Shown here: piece by piece, positions 34,440 to 44,299 of the stretch | Position numbering within the stretch: the first letter of the stretch is position 1 | How the letters are laid out: each line of letters begins with the position of its first letter | Source: Saturnia japonica | Lineage: Eukaryota > Arthropoda > Insecta > Lepidoptera > Saturniidae | DNA: 64,000 bases | Direction of reading: 5' to 3' | Assembly: GCA_033032175.1 (NCBI GenBank) | Contig: CM065323.1 | Span: 2,604,001 to 2,668,000, forward strand | Made by a program: the position numbers and the translations under genes | Notes under the pieces: model-generated | Seen by the model: the letters and a program-made list of their open reading frames with translations, nothing else | Databases searched by the model: none | Told to the model about the DNA's origin: nothing

Positions 34440-34690
34440 CTTAGGTGTGAGACCGCACTAGAACGGTGCTGCGCGGCGCGTCGCTGCACGTCATTTCATT
34501 TACATTCTCGAGCCGCACTAGAGTGGCGCTACGCGTCAAAATATAATTTGTATCAATTTGTATGGTGAGTGTCGCACCAGAGTGGCGCTGCACTGCGCGT
34601 CACGACATAGTTGCCTCCCAAAGAATATTTTGACGCGCAGCGCCGCTCTGGTGCGGTATAGCAAGCGGCGCGGCGCGTCGCTCCAGCCAT
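34440..34690. repeat. GC-rich palindromic repeat cluster, left
   Basis: Alternating orientations of a unit related to GCGCAGCGCCGCTCTGGTGC, beginning gaccgcactagaacggtgct at 34451. Three further units follow, and the last one is inverted (gacgcgcagcgccgctctgg at about 34632). It stands out from its AT-rich surroundings by composition. Related units lie at 35035-35108 and 36660-36815. Confidence 0.8.
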
Positions 34691-34833
34691 CTTCTAAAAA
34701 CTCTGTTGTCGAAAAAGGATAAATCTATCTTCTCGCTCACGCTTGTATCAAGACGAAATTTAATTGAAGTCAATCACCCTTCGTTCACAATGCCATGTAA
34801 AGAGCGTCAATGTCATCGATTAGCGTCATTTGA

Positions 34834-34989
34834 TTACTGAGTATTAAAAATACATACACTATTGATACGCTTATTTCTATTGCGATTTCGGCCCATATAT
34901 TGTATTTCCTTGTCTGGGTCGTGTTGGAGATCGAACAGCTCTCGATAAGTACTAACAGTATTAGTTAATTTTTCTTCGTCAATTTCCAT
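34834..34989 (-). pseudogene. MADF-like domain start, probable PIF/Harbinger relic
   Basis: From ATG at 34987-34989 the frame reads MEIDEEKLTNTVSTYRELFD then LQHDPDKEIQYMGRN. The spacing E..KL...V..Y.ELFDLQH is typical of the first helix of MADF (Myb/SANT-like) domains. These occur in transcription factors and in the accessory protein of PIF/Harbinger transposons. The domain is cut short. It is enclosed by GC-rich palindromic repeats, which favours a transposon origin over a host gene. Tentative. Confidence 0.45.
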
Positions 34990-35034
34990 TTTTGAAAATA
35001 GGCGTGCTTTTCCGCCGAAAGCAGTATGCAGACT

Positions 35035-35108
35035 GACGCACATGACGCAACGCGCCGCGCCACTTGCCGTTTACCGTGTCGCATCAGAGCGGCGCTGCTC
35101 TGAGCGAC
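35035..35108. repeat. GC-rich palindromic repeat unit, middle
   Basis: It contains gcgccgcgccacttgccg and cagagcggcgctgctctgag, variants of the unit in the flanking clusters. It lies directly upstream of the MADF-like relic on the minus strand. Confidence 0.65.
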
Positions 35109-35357
35109 CAGTGTTAAAGGATAATGCCCACTGTTCATAGATATTTTGGCAATAGATGAACATGGCATGTAAAAAAATATGGGCATAATAATATACAATT
35201 TTTCTATTCAATTGGCTAAGGAGTTAGCTTAGAATAAAGTTGGGGTTTTATGATAAAACGGTTTTTATTTATTATAAAGTAAATACATACCACTTTTTAC
35301 ATTACAAAACTTAAAACTGAAATAAACTATATTACGATTATATTTTTTAATACATAC

Positions 35358-35445
35358 TCGTCGAACTGTGAGTGTACATTAGTACACCTCTGCCTAACCC
35401 TTCGGGGATACAGGCATGATGGTATGTTATGTTGTATTTTCATGT
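35358..35445 (+). repeat. SINE family B 3' fragment
   Basis: gtacacctctgcctaaccct tcggggatacaggcatgatg, the tail of family B only. Confidence 0.65.
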
Positions 35446-35742
35446 TTAGTTAGTTTATTAGTGAAAGAAGATCTCTAATGATACCAAAATCCCTAAGGGA
35501 CAGATAGAGTACAGATTGTTACACCCCTCGGGAATGTTCTGTGCTTACAAGACAACACAGACTAGGTACTGAGAGGATATTACGTCACGACATCGCGAGT
35601 GTGAGTGAATACTGAATTGACAGACGGATAGCTTGACTGTCAAATTGGTTTTGGTGTTTGCAATACAAAATAGAAAATATCGATTTACATAAGAGTAGCA
35701 TTAAATTGAGTATATAAAAACTGTATGCTTTTTTATTACTTG

Positions 35743-36420
35743 AAGCAATGATGGCTCAGTTTATAGCGTGTACGGACACCGCGTCGATGGACGTAAGTTC
35801 GAATCCCTGCAATGATTTGAGCTTGACCTTGAACTTTCGGCGAAGGAAAACCTCGTGATGAAACCATATCATGGTCGTAGGTTTTTTAGTCAAGTTAGAT
35901 TTTGTCAAAGATCAGCATAATATTAATACTAGAAATAGAGATAAACTATTCGTACCGTGTTTTAGACTAAGTAGGTCCAATAAAAGTTTTTTAGGTGATA
36001 GTGTCAGGTTTTATAATAAGATCCCGACGCATATTACTGATTTAACGGACAACAAGTTCAAGGACCATGTCAAGCAAATTTTACTGTCAAAAGATAATTA
36101 TAGGATGGATCTTTATGTGAATGATAATGATATCTGGAAGTGACTCCCTCTCTGTGCATCCACTAAATTATTATTATTGTACCTGTTATATTAACATTTA
36201 TACAGTTCACAAAAAAAAGATAAACCCGATGGAATTTCTTACCGGTTCTTCTCGATGTCTGGGACGTTTTCCGAACTGGCAGTAGTGTTTTGACGTTCAT
36301 AAGTGCCTTCTTAGGGCTTAAATTGAATAAAGATTATTTTGATTTTGATTCTAATTCCCGCCTGGCTAGCTACTACCCTTAAGTTGAAAATCTGTCTCCA
36401 AACACCAATTGGCGAGTTCC
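35743..36420 (+). repeat. tRNA-derived SINE, family A, interrupted by CR1 fragment
   Basis: The head (gatggctcagtttatagcgt; B box agttcgaatccctgc) runs to about 35875. The family A 3' part (cctggctagctactaccctt) resumes at about 36358, after the CR1 fragment. Confidence 0.72.
35875..36355 (+). mobile_element. CR1-like non-LTR retrotransposon 3' fragment
   Basis: It encodes the C-terminal tail of a CR1/Daphne-type reverse transcriptase (NTRNRDKLFVPCFRLSRSNK, then FLGDSVRFYNKIPTHI) to a TGA at about 36141. A 3' UTR follows, ending in the simple repeat GATTTTGATTTTGATT-like tail typical of these elements instead of poly(A). A second copy lies inverted at 38405-38735. This one has interrupted a SINE, whose 5' part ends at about 35875 and resumes at about 36356. 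Confidence 0.8.
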
Positions 36421-36659
36421 GGCAGTTGAACTTGAAAGTTTTCACTAGGCTCAACGTGCTATCATCTTGAGCCACATCGACACTTAAGATCAGGTGAGAT
36501 TGTAGCTACAACGCTAAACCGACATATGCCGACAAAAAAATGAAAATTAAAACGTCATATCTGCCAATTGAATAGGAAAATTGTATATTATTATGTTGAT
36601 ATATTTTTACATGTATTCATCTAGGGCCAACATGTCTATGGATAGTGCGCATTCTCTTT

Positions 36660-36815
36660 TAGCACTGTATATAGCGGCGTTGCGCGTCAAAATATTCTTT
36701 TGGAGGTAAATATGCTGTGACGCGCAGTGCAACGCCGTTCTAGTGCAATATGCCCAATACAAAATGATACAAAGTATACTTTGACGCGCAGCGCCGCTCT
36801 GGTGCGGTCCTACCT
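36660..36815. repeat. GC-rich palindromic repeat cluster, right
   Basis: Three units, including gcggcgttgcgcgtcaaaat and the terminal gcgcagcgccgctctggtgc, in alternating orientation, each next to a caaaatat or agtatactttg spacer. The last unit closely matches the inverted unit near 34632. Confidence 0.8.
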
Positions 36816-36819
36816 TTAA

Positions 36820-37440
36820 CCTAACCCAGCCAAAACGTTTAATAGGTACGCGTTAACTTACTTGCTAAGATTTTGTGATTCACTATATTTGCCAGTATAA
36901 AGAGCTTTATGGTCTCAATGTAGGTATTATTTGGTGGTTATTATATTTAATCTTATGGCTATCTATAGTAAAGTTAACAATAAGAAATTTATCAAAAGTT
37001 TTGAATTTCTTGGAAAATTACAAATGGGTTTTACGTAATGTAGTCGAACATAATAGCTAACCGGAAAACTTTTCAAAAAGCGTTAATTATTAATCATTAT
37101 TCATTCATAAAACTAGGAAAAATATAATTTCACATAATTAAAATGTATATATCTAAACGTATACATTTTTAAATTTATCGGGCAAACGATTCCGTAGAAG
37201 AAAATTAGAAGAAAACAACAGATGTCAGCTCAACGCACCAATTACACACGAATGACGTCATGCGCTGTTATTAGTGTTTCGTTTGACATGAAGAACAAAA
37301 CAATATATTCAATCTTATTTATTAATTTAAAAATATAAATCAATATTTTTGACAATTTTTTTTATTTTTATTATACGATAATTATAACATTACCAAGATT
37401 GTTTTCAACAAAATTTTATATTTATTTCAGTTCACCAGAC
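36820..37440. other. AT-rich, nothing recognised
   Basis: No supportable feature. Confidence 0.4.
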
Positions 37441-37489
37441 AAACTAATACCTGCAGGGAAAGAAAGAAAGAAATCCAATCAAACCAAAA

Positions 37490-37800
37490 GATTAATCACG
37501 TGACTGGAAGAGAATAAGTTTTACTGCGCTCCTGACTTTAAAATTGGAAGTTGTGAAAACTCTTTCCTTTCTTTGCTCTTTTTGAGAATGATACAACAAG
37601 GTGAGAATGGTTCCGAGGAGTAGACAGACAACTCTTAGCTGAGAATCCAATTTCGCTTCAGACTTGACCCGTTCGGCTGACGCGGCAAATTGGATTAATC
37701 GATTGGCTGTCTTCGTCGCTTTCTTTGTCTTTGACGTCCAAGCGATTGGACACGAAGTTAAAGTCTTTGCCAAGATCGTTTATTTGAGACGAGGTTTTTA
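37490..37800. other. Open on both strands, possible exon of unknown gene
   Basis: On the minus strand, a 93-codon frame (non-ATG start) contains QFAASAERVKSEAKLDSQ then a hydrophobic LRVVCLLLGTILTLLYHS. On the + strand, a frame of about 53 codons (about 37640-37800, ending TAA) includes LAVFVAFFVFDVQAIGHEV and shows third-position pyrimidine bias. I recognise neither product. Base composition is closer to coding than the surroundings. No clean pair of splice sites was found. Confidence 0.25.
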
Positions 37801-38339
37801 ATTATACTTATATTTTATTTTATATATAAATTCTTAATTTAATATCACTTTAAAGAACAGTTAAGTACTTTTTCATTGTAATAAAACTTATTAATAAAGC
37901 TATAGTTTTTTTTTTATGTTAAAGTAAATAATTTGTAATGGACTTTCATTAAAAAAACCACGCACAAACAAGCAATTTAAAGATTAATTTTAAACTAGAT
38001 TATTGTTAGTATTTTTAAATAAATTAAGGTTTTTTTACGTTTTATTTGTTTATTTGCGGACACGTCTTTTAAGCTCCCAAAATTCTTATACTGAAATTAT
38101 TATTACTTTATTTATCTGACCAAGGTAATATATAATAATATATCTGTAGTTATGTCGGTACATGTATTTTTTTCAAATTTTGTGATAAATGTGAGTATTT
38201 TTTTCCTCTATTTCTTTATCTGTATTTAACTCTCAAACAGCGTACTCACTTCATTTCACGAAAGGTAGAATTTATAGACTATATGAATTGTCAATAATAC
38301 TTATAGAAATCGTAAAAATATGAGAAAATATTAAAATAT
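37801..38339. other. AT-rich, nothing recognised
   Basis: No supportable feature. Confidence 0.45.
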
Positions 38340-38394
38340 CAGATAAAGAGATTACATTGTTATAAACACGTGCGGAGCCGTGGGCACAGCTAGT
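38340..38394 (+). mobile_element. Helitron-like 3' end fragment
   Basis: acgtgcggagccgtgggcac followed by AGCTAGT at 38388-38394; opposite orientation to the copies at 19462 and 23885. The 5' extent is unclear. Confidence 0.5.
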
Positions 38395-38404
38395 TTTACG
38401 AAGA

Positions 38405-38735
38405 TATCAAAATAATCTTTATTCGATTTAGACCATAATAAGGCACTTATAAACGTCAAAACACTACTGCCGGTTCGGAAAACATCTCAGATATCGAGAA
38501 GGACCAGTAAGAAACTCGATCGGGTTATATTTTTTTATTTTTTTGTCAACTGTACAAATGTTAATATAACAAGTACATTAATAATAATTTAGTGGATGCA
38601 CAGAGAGGGAGTCACTTCCAGACATCACTATCATTCACATAATGATCCACTCTATAAATAACCTTCTGACAGTAAAACTCGCTTGACATGGTCCTTGAAC
38701 TCGTTGTCCGGCAAATCAATAATATGCTTAATCTG
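38405..38735 (-). mobile_element. CR1-like 3' fragment, minus strand
   Basis: The reverse complement matches the last codons (FKDHVKRVLLS) and the 3' UTR of the fragment at 35875-36355, including the ATTATTTTGATAT terminal repeat at its left end. Diverged but easily aligned by eye. Confidence 0.78.
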
Positions 38736-39045
38736 TAATAATTCATCAAATAGTTATTTTTTAACAATTAAAGGAGATATAAAAACTCATGCTTGTTAAA
38801 TTTTAATAACACTTGTATGTCGGCTCATTCAGTGGACATAGCAAATTGGAACACCGACACTTGTCACTTTTAACCTTTGAACTAACGTACACAAAAATCA
38901 GTACCTACATAAAAGTAATTCAAATTATTGTCATTAGTGGCTAATTTCATCACGTTGTTAGCAAAAGGGATTTAATTTTAGAAATTATTTTTATTTTGTT
39001 ATGCCAAAGAAGTGTCTTACATGCGTACTGTATAGTTAAGAACAC

Positions 39046-39341
39046 TAATTCCATCCATCCATGCAGCTGAAAGTCACTGCTGGTATAGACCTTCTCCAAT
39101 AAATAATCTGCCCCATAACCAGTTTTGAGCAGTGTGCATTCAGCGAAATCTCGCAACCTTCACCAGTTCGTCAGCCCACTTTATGGCGAGTCTACTCACA
39201 TTGGTCACTGCGTCTTCCCTACGTTGTCGTCATTCGAAAAATCTTAGGCCCCATTGGCCATCACTGACATCCAATTCTAGCAATTCTTTGAGCTGTGTCG
39301 GTTACTTTGGTTCTTGTGCTGTTGTGTCCGTTTCAATCATG
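39046..39341 (-). pseudogene. RTE fragment, interrupted by the Mag-like element
   Basis: Antisense RTE C-terminal sequence (gcagctgaaagtcactgctg near the left end, ggttactttggttcttgtgc near the right) related to 26485-26768. It breaks at CAGAG (39342-39346) and resumes after 43191 as AAGCTCCGAG, equivalent to the cagagacacttcgag block of the other copy. This independently confirms the insertion point of the LTR element. Confidence 0.72.
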
Positions 39342-39346
39342 CAGAG
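39342..39346 (+). repeat. 5-bp target-site duplication, left, Mag-like element
   Basis: CAGAG, repeated at 43187-43191. A 5-bp duplication is the usual size for Ty3/gypsy integration. Confidence 0.9.
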
Positions 39347-39474
39347 TGATATGTATGCGACGTAAGGACAAGTGAAAGAGCCCGTAGCTAGTAGCACACT
39401 GAGTTTATTTGTCAAGCGACCTTAAAATAGGAGTGGATGCAACCACCTTCATATTATATATCTAATATACAACA
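39347..39474 (-). repeat. 3' LTR of Mag-like element
   Basis: 128 bp, TG...CA ended, matching 43055-43186. Lies next to the polypurine tract at about 39475-39486. Confidence 0.92.
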
Positions 39475-39515
39475 TTCCTTCCCCTAGCTTGACATTACAA
39501 TTATAAATTATTTTC

Positions 39516-42195
39516 TTAGTAAAACTGTTTATAATCGACCCTAGGTACAGGTCGCAACCTTCTTCTAGCAGTAGTTTGCCTTTCTGACTGTAGTGACTGT
39601 AGTGGGGATGACTCCTCAACGGCTTCATCGTGAGTCGCTTCTGTTGCCTCATAGAATTCTTCGTTTTCTTCTGTTGAAATGCCAGATTTTCTTTCCGTAT
39701 CCATTATCTCTTCCCTTCCTTCATTTCCCTCCCCTCCCGTGTCAGACGTATTTTTATCCACAGAAGGTATTGGTTTCGATGGTGAGGAAGTTCTTTGCAG
39801 AGCTACATCTTCAAGTTCAATAGAGCAATCACCTGACCAGTTGAATTTGCTTCCTTGGTATGCTATTAATTGATTTTTATGTTTTTTTTAATTACAAGAA
39901 GTGATACAATCTTTAACAATATACGTAACTTTTCCAATTCTTTTCATGATTATACCTTTGTTCCAGGATCCTTGCTTATTTATATTGAATTTTTTATATA
40001 AAACATAGTCTCCCGTTTTAAAATATATTATCAGTTTTTCCTTGAGCGTTTTAGGCTGCAAACGCTGTTTATTTTCGACGTTTCGAGCGAGAGTGATAGA
40101 CGCCGGAAGAGGTTGTTTGGGTTTAATTAAATCTAATCGTGATCGCAGCTTATGCCCAAAAACCATCTGGGCGGGTGAACAACCCGTTAAAGAATGAACG
40201 GAATTTCGATAATCAAATAGGTATTTAAACAAATTGTTATTTAATCCCTTAATGTTGTAGTTACTTAACATACATGACTTAATACCCTTTTTCACCACTT
40301 TCACGTAGCTTTCTGTCTGCCCGTTACTAGCCGGATGGTAAGCCGGCGACGTCACGTGCGATATACCGTTCGATAGACAAAAATTTTTGAATTCCAAGGA
40401 AGTAAACTGAGTACCATTATCACTGACTATATCGTGTGTGGCAAGCCAAATCTCGACATATATTCATATAATTTGTTAATAACCGATAATGACGACGTAC
40501 TTGTTCCCATATCATACGCTTCCACCCACTTAGAGTAAGCATCCACAATGACTAAATACGAACGACTGTGAATGGGGCCGAGAAGATCAATATGAATACG
40601 ATAAAAACTGTGTGGTGGTTGTGGCCACAACGCTAGCGGCGCACGCGCAGGTAACTGTCTCAACTGTGAATAAACGTCACAATCCGCAATCATTCTTTCT
40701 AAAGCGTTATCTATTTTTGGAAACCAAAACCTACTGCGCGCTTCTGCTTTTGTTTTTACATTACCTAAAATGTGATTTATGGAGCTCTGATAATAATTTA
40801 GTTCTAAGTACCTGTGGAATAATTACTTTGTGCCCTCGCATAATACAACCGTTTCCATACGACAATTGGGTTTTACACAAAAAATAAGGTTTAATTAATA
40901 TATCTGATAATCGCTTAGGCCATCCATTTGCAATATATGATACGACTTTATTTAATATTGCATCTTTACGAGTTTCATCCCGAATTTTGCTAAGTGTAAC
41001 GGGTAAACTACCATCTATAACGAAGTTGACATATGAGGCACGATCTTCTACAGGTCCTAGACTACGGCTTCCGTCGACTTCGTAGCCCCACCCTCTACTC
41101 GCTTCTACCGCGGATGACTCATTGTCAGGCAAGCTGGCGCGCGATAAGTAATCTGCACTATTGTCAGCGCTGCGTATGTATTCAATGACATAATTATAGC
41201 CACTAAGAAACATAGCATAACGTTGTAACCTATTAGCAGAAACTTCTGGAATTCCGCGATACGGACCAAAAATAGATAAGAGGGGCTTGTGGTCTGTACG
41301 GAGTACAAACGGAACTGCCCTCCCGTATATTTGCATTGAATGCTTCACTATGTCTATTCTCCCTTTTCCATTCATTACCTTTTTGTAATAAGGCATAAAG
41401 TGGGCTTAATACCGAAGACGCATTAGGCACAAAGTTTCTATAATAATTGACTAATCCTAGAAATGACTGTAATTTATTTACGTTTGTTGGTGTAGGTGCC
41501 CCTACAATTGCCTTAACTTTTTGTTGACATTTCCTTAGGCCATTTTTATCTATAATATACCCTAGATATTCTATTTGGTCCTCAAAAAACACACACTTAT
41601 CTTTACGAAGTGTTAGACCCGCGTCTTGTAGTCTTTGCAAGACAGCGTTCAATCTCTGTAAATGTTGTTCTTTAGAATCTCCCGTAATACAAATGTCATC
41701 CAACATACACATAACACCGTCTAATCCCGCTAATAAACACTCCATTGCCCGTTGAAAAATAGCTGGAGCACTAGCGAGACCAAAAACTAACCGCGTATAT
41801 GTAAACAAGCCGCGATGGGTATTAATACATGTTATCTTCTGGGATGCCTCATCTAATAAAAGCTGTGAATACGCTTGTGTTAAATCCAATTTGCTAAACT
41901 GCCTGGCCCCCGTGTAATTTTGTAAAAAGTTCTTGAGCTGTTGGTAACGGATACTGTTCAATAAACTCGCACGTTAACTATGTGTGTTTTCTTTAAATAA
42001 GTAAAAGGCAATTTCAATATTCTCAAACAATGGATTACACGCCCCGTATACGTAAATAACTGATCCGTAGTCAGTGATAATGGGAATTTTTTCAAAATAT
42101 TTTTTATATACTTTCTCGGAAATCGCTGTGACTGCCGATCCGGTATCGACTTCGAACTTTAGCTTAATATCCTGAATTGAAACTACTAAAGTCAT
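39516..42195 (-). pseudogene. Pol of Mag-like element: protease, RT, RNase H, integrase, broken
   Basis: Read in order on the minus strand. The aspartic protease start (42195-41974) has the active-site motif VDTGSAVTAI and then stops. A large deletion removes the rest of protease and the first part of RT; coding resumes near YPLPTAQELF in a different frame. RT (from about 41950) shifts frame before KLDLTQAY, then continues with FGLASAPAIFQ and the catalytic LDD (CMLDDICITG, where the residue before LDD is M). RNase H has lost its catalytic half; only RTDHKPL to YLSRASL remains (41396-40761). Integrase keeps HIDLLGP and VDAYSKWVEAY (40693-40427). A frameshift falls at the second catalytic Asp region, and coding then continues with NGQTESYVK (40397-39888). 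An acidic, proline-rich tail ends at 39516 (RPVPRVDYKQFY). Multiple deletions and shifts make it non-autonomous. Confidence 0.88.
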
Positions 42196-43016
42196 AGGTT
42201 CACCCTTATATGAACATATTTTTTTTTCTTACCGTCATCGTCACTCTCGCCGGACCCGCCGCCCGTTCCTACGAAATTGATCTTTTTACACATCCTGCGT
42301 AGATGGCCCTTTATCTTACACTTTTTACAAGTATAACTAGCAAACCGACACTGAGATGTTTTATGATTTTTATAACCGCACACTGAACACTTTTCTTTGT
42401 TAGCACTAGGCTCGTTTGTGGTGGTCGCGATCTTGAACAGAGCCTCGCTCGACGGCGGCCCCTGCGCCGACGCCGACGATGACGCTGCTGCTTCTTTGCG
42501 TGCACTACGCACGCTTTCCGCCAACTCCACTGCTTTCGCTAGTGTTAACTCCTGAAGGTCAAGTGCGAACAGTTTGTCCTTCTCTGAGCCACGATGCATT
42601 CCCATAACAAACCGGTCACGAAGCGCCTCTTCTACGTTCAGGAACCCGCAATGAGCCGTTAACCCACGTAGCCTCGCAGCCCACTGCGAGAATGTTTCTT
42701 CAGGACCTTGAGTTGCAGCATAGAAATTATACCGCTCACCAAATCCACATTTCTTTGGTGTAAAATGATTGTCGAGAAGCGTGAGAATGTCATCGTACGG
42801 CACCTTTGTCAGTTCCTTCGGTAATGCTAAATCGGCCGCCAGTGCATAAGTGCTGTCGGCAAGTGCGCTTAGCAATATTGCCCGTTTCTTCACTCCCTGC
42901 GGGTACTTCACCTGGTCGATGTCGTTCGCAATGTACCATTGAGAAATCCGTTGTTTATAGTTTTGCCATGTATGGATATTGTGGTCAAAACTAGATAAAA
43001 TCCCAAAGTGAGACAT
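42192..43016 (-). CDS. Gag polyprotein of Mag-like retrotransposon
   Basis: 274 residues from the ATG at 43014-43016 (MSHFGILSSFDHNIHTW). The frame is open further upstream into the LTR, but this methionine lies just past the primer site and starts the recognisable capsid. The capsid-like region includes SQWYIANDID and the conserved stretch ETFSQWAARLRGLTAHCGF. Two zinc knuckles follow: CSVCGYKNHKTSQC and CKKCKIKGHLRRMC. The C-terminus is basic. Gag would package element RNA in virus-like particles. The stop overlaps the next start as ATGA, so pol here would need frameshifting or reinitiation. No disabling break is seen in gag itself. Confidence 0.88.
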   Translation of the reverse strand: MSHFGILSSFDHNIHTWQNYKQRISQWYIANDIDQVKYPQGVKKRAILLSALADSTYALAADLALPKELTKVPYDDILTLLDNHFTPKKCGFGERYNFYAATQGPEETFSQWAARLRGLTAHCGFLNVEEALRDRFVMGMHRGSEKDKLFALDLQELTLAKAVELAESVRSARKEAAASSSASAQGPPSSEALFKIATTTNEPSANKEKCSVCGYKNHKTSQCRFASYTCKKCKIKGHLRRMCKKINFVGTGGGSGESDDDGKKKKYVHIRVNL

Positions 43017-43054
43017 GTTTTTTTTTTTTTCGCTATGTGGGTACTCGTCGCCAC

Positions 43055-43186
43055 TGATATGTATGCGACCGTAAGGACAAGTGAAAGAGCCCGTAGCTAG
43101 TAGCACACTGAGTTTATTTGTCAAGCGACATTACTTAAATAGGAGTGGATGCAACCACCTTCATATTATATATCTAATATACAACA
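43055..43186 (-). repeat. 5' LTR of Mag-like element
   Basis: 132 bp, matching the 3' LTR apart from an extra C and a 3-4 base difference in the middle. The TGGCGACGAG primer-site candidate lies inside it at about 43044-43053. Confidence 0.92.
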
Positions 43187-43191
43187 CAGAG
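43187..43191 (+). repeat. 5-bp target-site duplication, right, Mag-like element
   Basis: CAGAG, continuing into AAGCTCCGAG, which resumes the RTE sequence interrupted at 39346. Confidence 0.9.
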
Positions 43192-43451
43192 AAGCTCCGA
43201 GTACAACATTATTTATTTCAAATTAAATCTTACAATAATCTGATATTTTGTATATTTGGATGTTTGGTACTCAATTACGCAAAAACGGCTGAACGGTTTT
43301 GGATAAAATTTGGCACATAGATAGTCTATGACCTGGGTAAAAGTCATAAGTCTAACCATTGTTACCAATTTATGTTTGTGGTTAATTTATAGTCGATTGT
43401 GAACTATGAACTAACGGGTTTTAATAAAATTTGGCACACAAATCTTATCTT

Positions 43452-43816
43452 TCTTACTAATATAATAAATGTGAAAGTTTATATTTTTGGATGTTTGTTA
43501 CTCATTCACGCAAAAACGACTGAATTGTTTTTGATGAAATTTGGCACATAGATAGTCTATGATCTGGATTAACACATAGGATTATTTTTATCCTGGTAAA
43601 TGTTATAGCTTAACCACTGTTATCATTTTATATTTATAGTTAATTTATGTTCAATTGTGAACTATGAACTAACAGTTTTTAATAAAATTTGACACACAGA
43701 TCTTACTAATATAATAAATCGGAAAGTTTGTTTGTTTGGATGTTTGTAACTAAAATACTAAATACTGATGTTTTCCAATATCCACGCGTATGAAGTCGCG
43801 GGTACCTACAGGCTAG
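43452..43816 (+). mobile_element. Helitron-like element with duplicated 5' module
   Basis: The 3' end reads gaagtcgcgggtacctacag then GCTAG|T (43812-43817). The 5' end TCTTACTAATATAATAAAT occurs twice (43452 and 43701), and a third diverged module without that start lies at about 43230-43451. Modules of about 250 bp share acgcaaaaacg.ctgaa, aaatttggcacatagatagt and gtgaactatgaactaac. Confidence 0.7.
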
Positions 43817-44189
43817 TAAGTAAAACATAATTTATTTTGTTTAATACTGTTATTTTAAACAAATCAGTTATTATATTTCATATAGGATTAATTCGCTTGT
43901 GAATTAATATACCAGGAAGAGATATTATTATATTATTTCAATTAGTTAAATACGCGCGTACCTTTCTTGAATATATTTAAATTGCGAATTATAACACAAT
44001 AAAAAATATAGTATTTAATATATGATAAATATAATACAATTCAAAAATAGAAAGTACTATATGACTTTTAACTTTTTTTTTTTGAAGAACATATTTCTTT
44101 GCGTTGAAAAAGTTTGGTGCTTTCTTTAAGTGTTACCCGTTATTTTGATTTAATCTATATTATAATTTAAAATACATTACTTTCATACC

Positions 44190-44194
44190 AAAAA
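44190..44194 (-). terminator. Pol III T-run terminator of tRNA-Arg copy 2
   Basis: Five T on the minus strand two bases past the tRNA 3' end. Confidence 0.75.
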
Positions 44195-44196
44195 TA

Positions 44197-44269
44197 CATC
44201 CCTGGTGGGGATCGAACCCACGACCTTTGGATTAGAAGTCCAACGCGCTATCCTCTGCGCCACAGGGAC
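44197..44269 (-). tRNA. tRNA-Arg (anticodon UCU), second identical copy
   Basis: The reverse complement gives the same 73 bases as 17441-17513: the same acceptor stem, A box, TCT anticodon loop and B box. The flanks differ from the first copy, so only the gene is shared, not a long segmental duplication. Five T on the minus strand at 44190-44194 act as terminator. It lies between the Helitron-like element ending at 43816 and an unclassified repeat starting at about 44300. Confidence 0.97.
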
Positions 44270-44299
44270 ATACGCTCATGCTGAAATATTTACAACTCT

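Larger units (their letters stand above)
39347..43186 (-). mobile_element. Ty3/gypsy retrotransposon, Mag-like, short LTRs, internally deleted
   Basis: A complete-ended element on the minus strand, about 3.84 kb. LTRs at 39347-39474 (128 bp) and 43055-43186 (132 bp) start TGAT and end AACA on the + strand, and differ by a few small indels. The 5-bp duplication CAGAG flanks both sides (39342-39346 and 43187-43191). Just inside the 5' LTR, the minus strand reads TGGCGACGAG, a candidate primer-binding site for a tRNA ending GTCGCCA. Just before the 3' LTR it reads AGGGGAAGGAA, a good polypurine tract. Gag is intact, pol is broken and shortened, and there is no env. Very short LTRs, a two-knuckle Gag and the overall pol resemble the Mag clade known from Bombyx; the clade is an inference. 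Confidence 0.93.
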
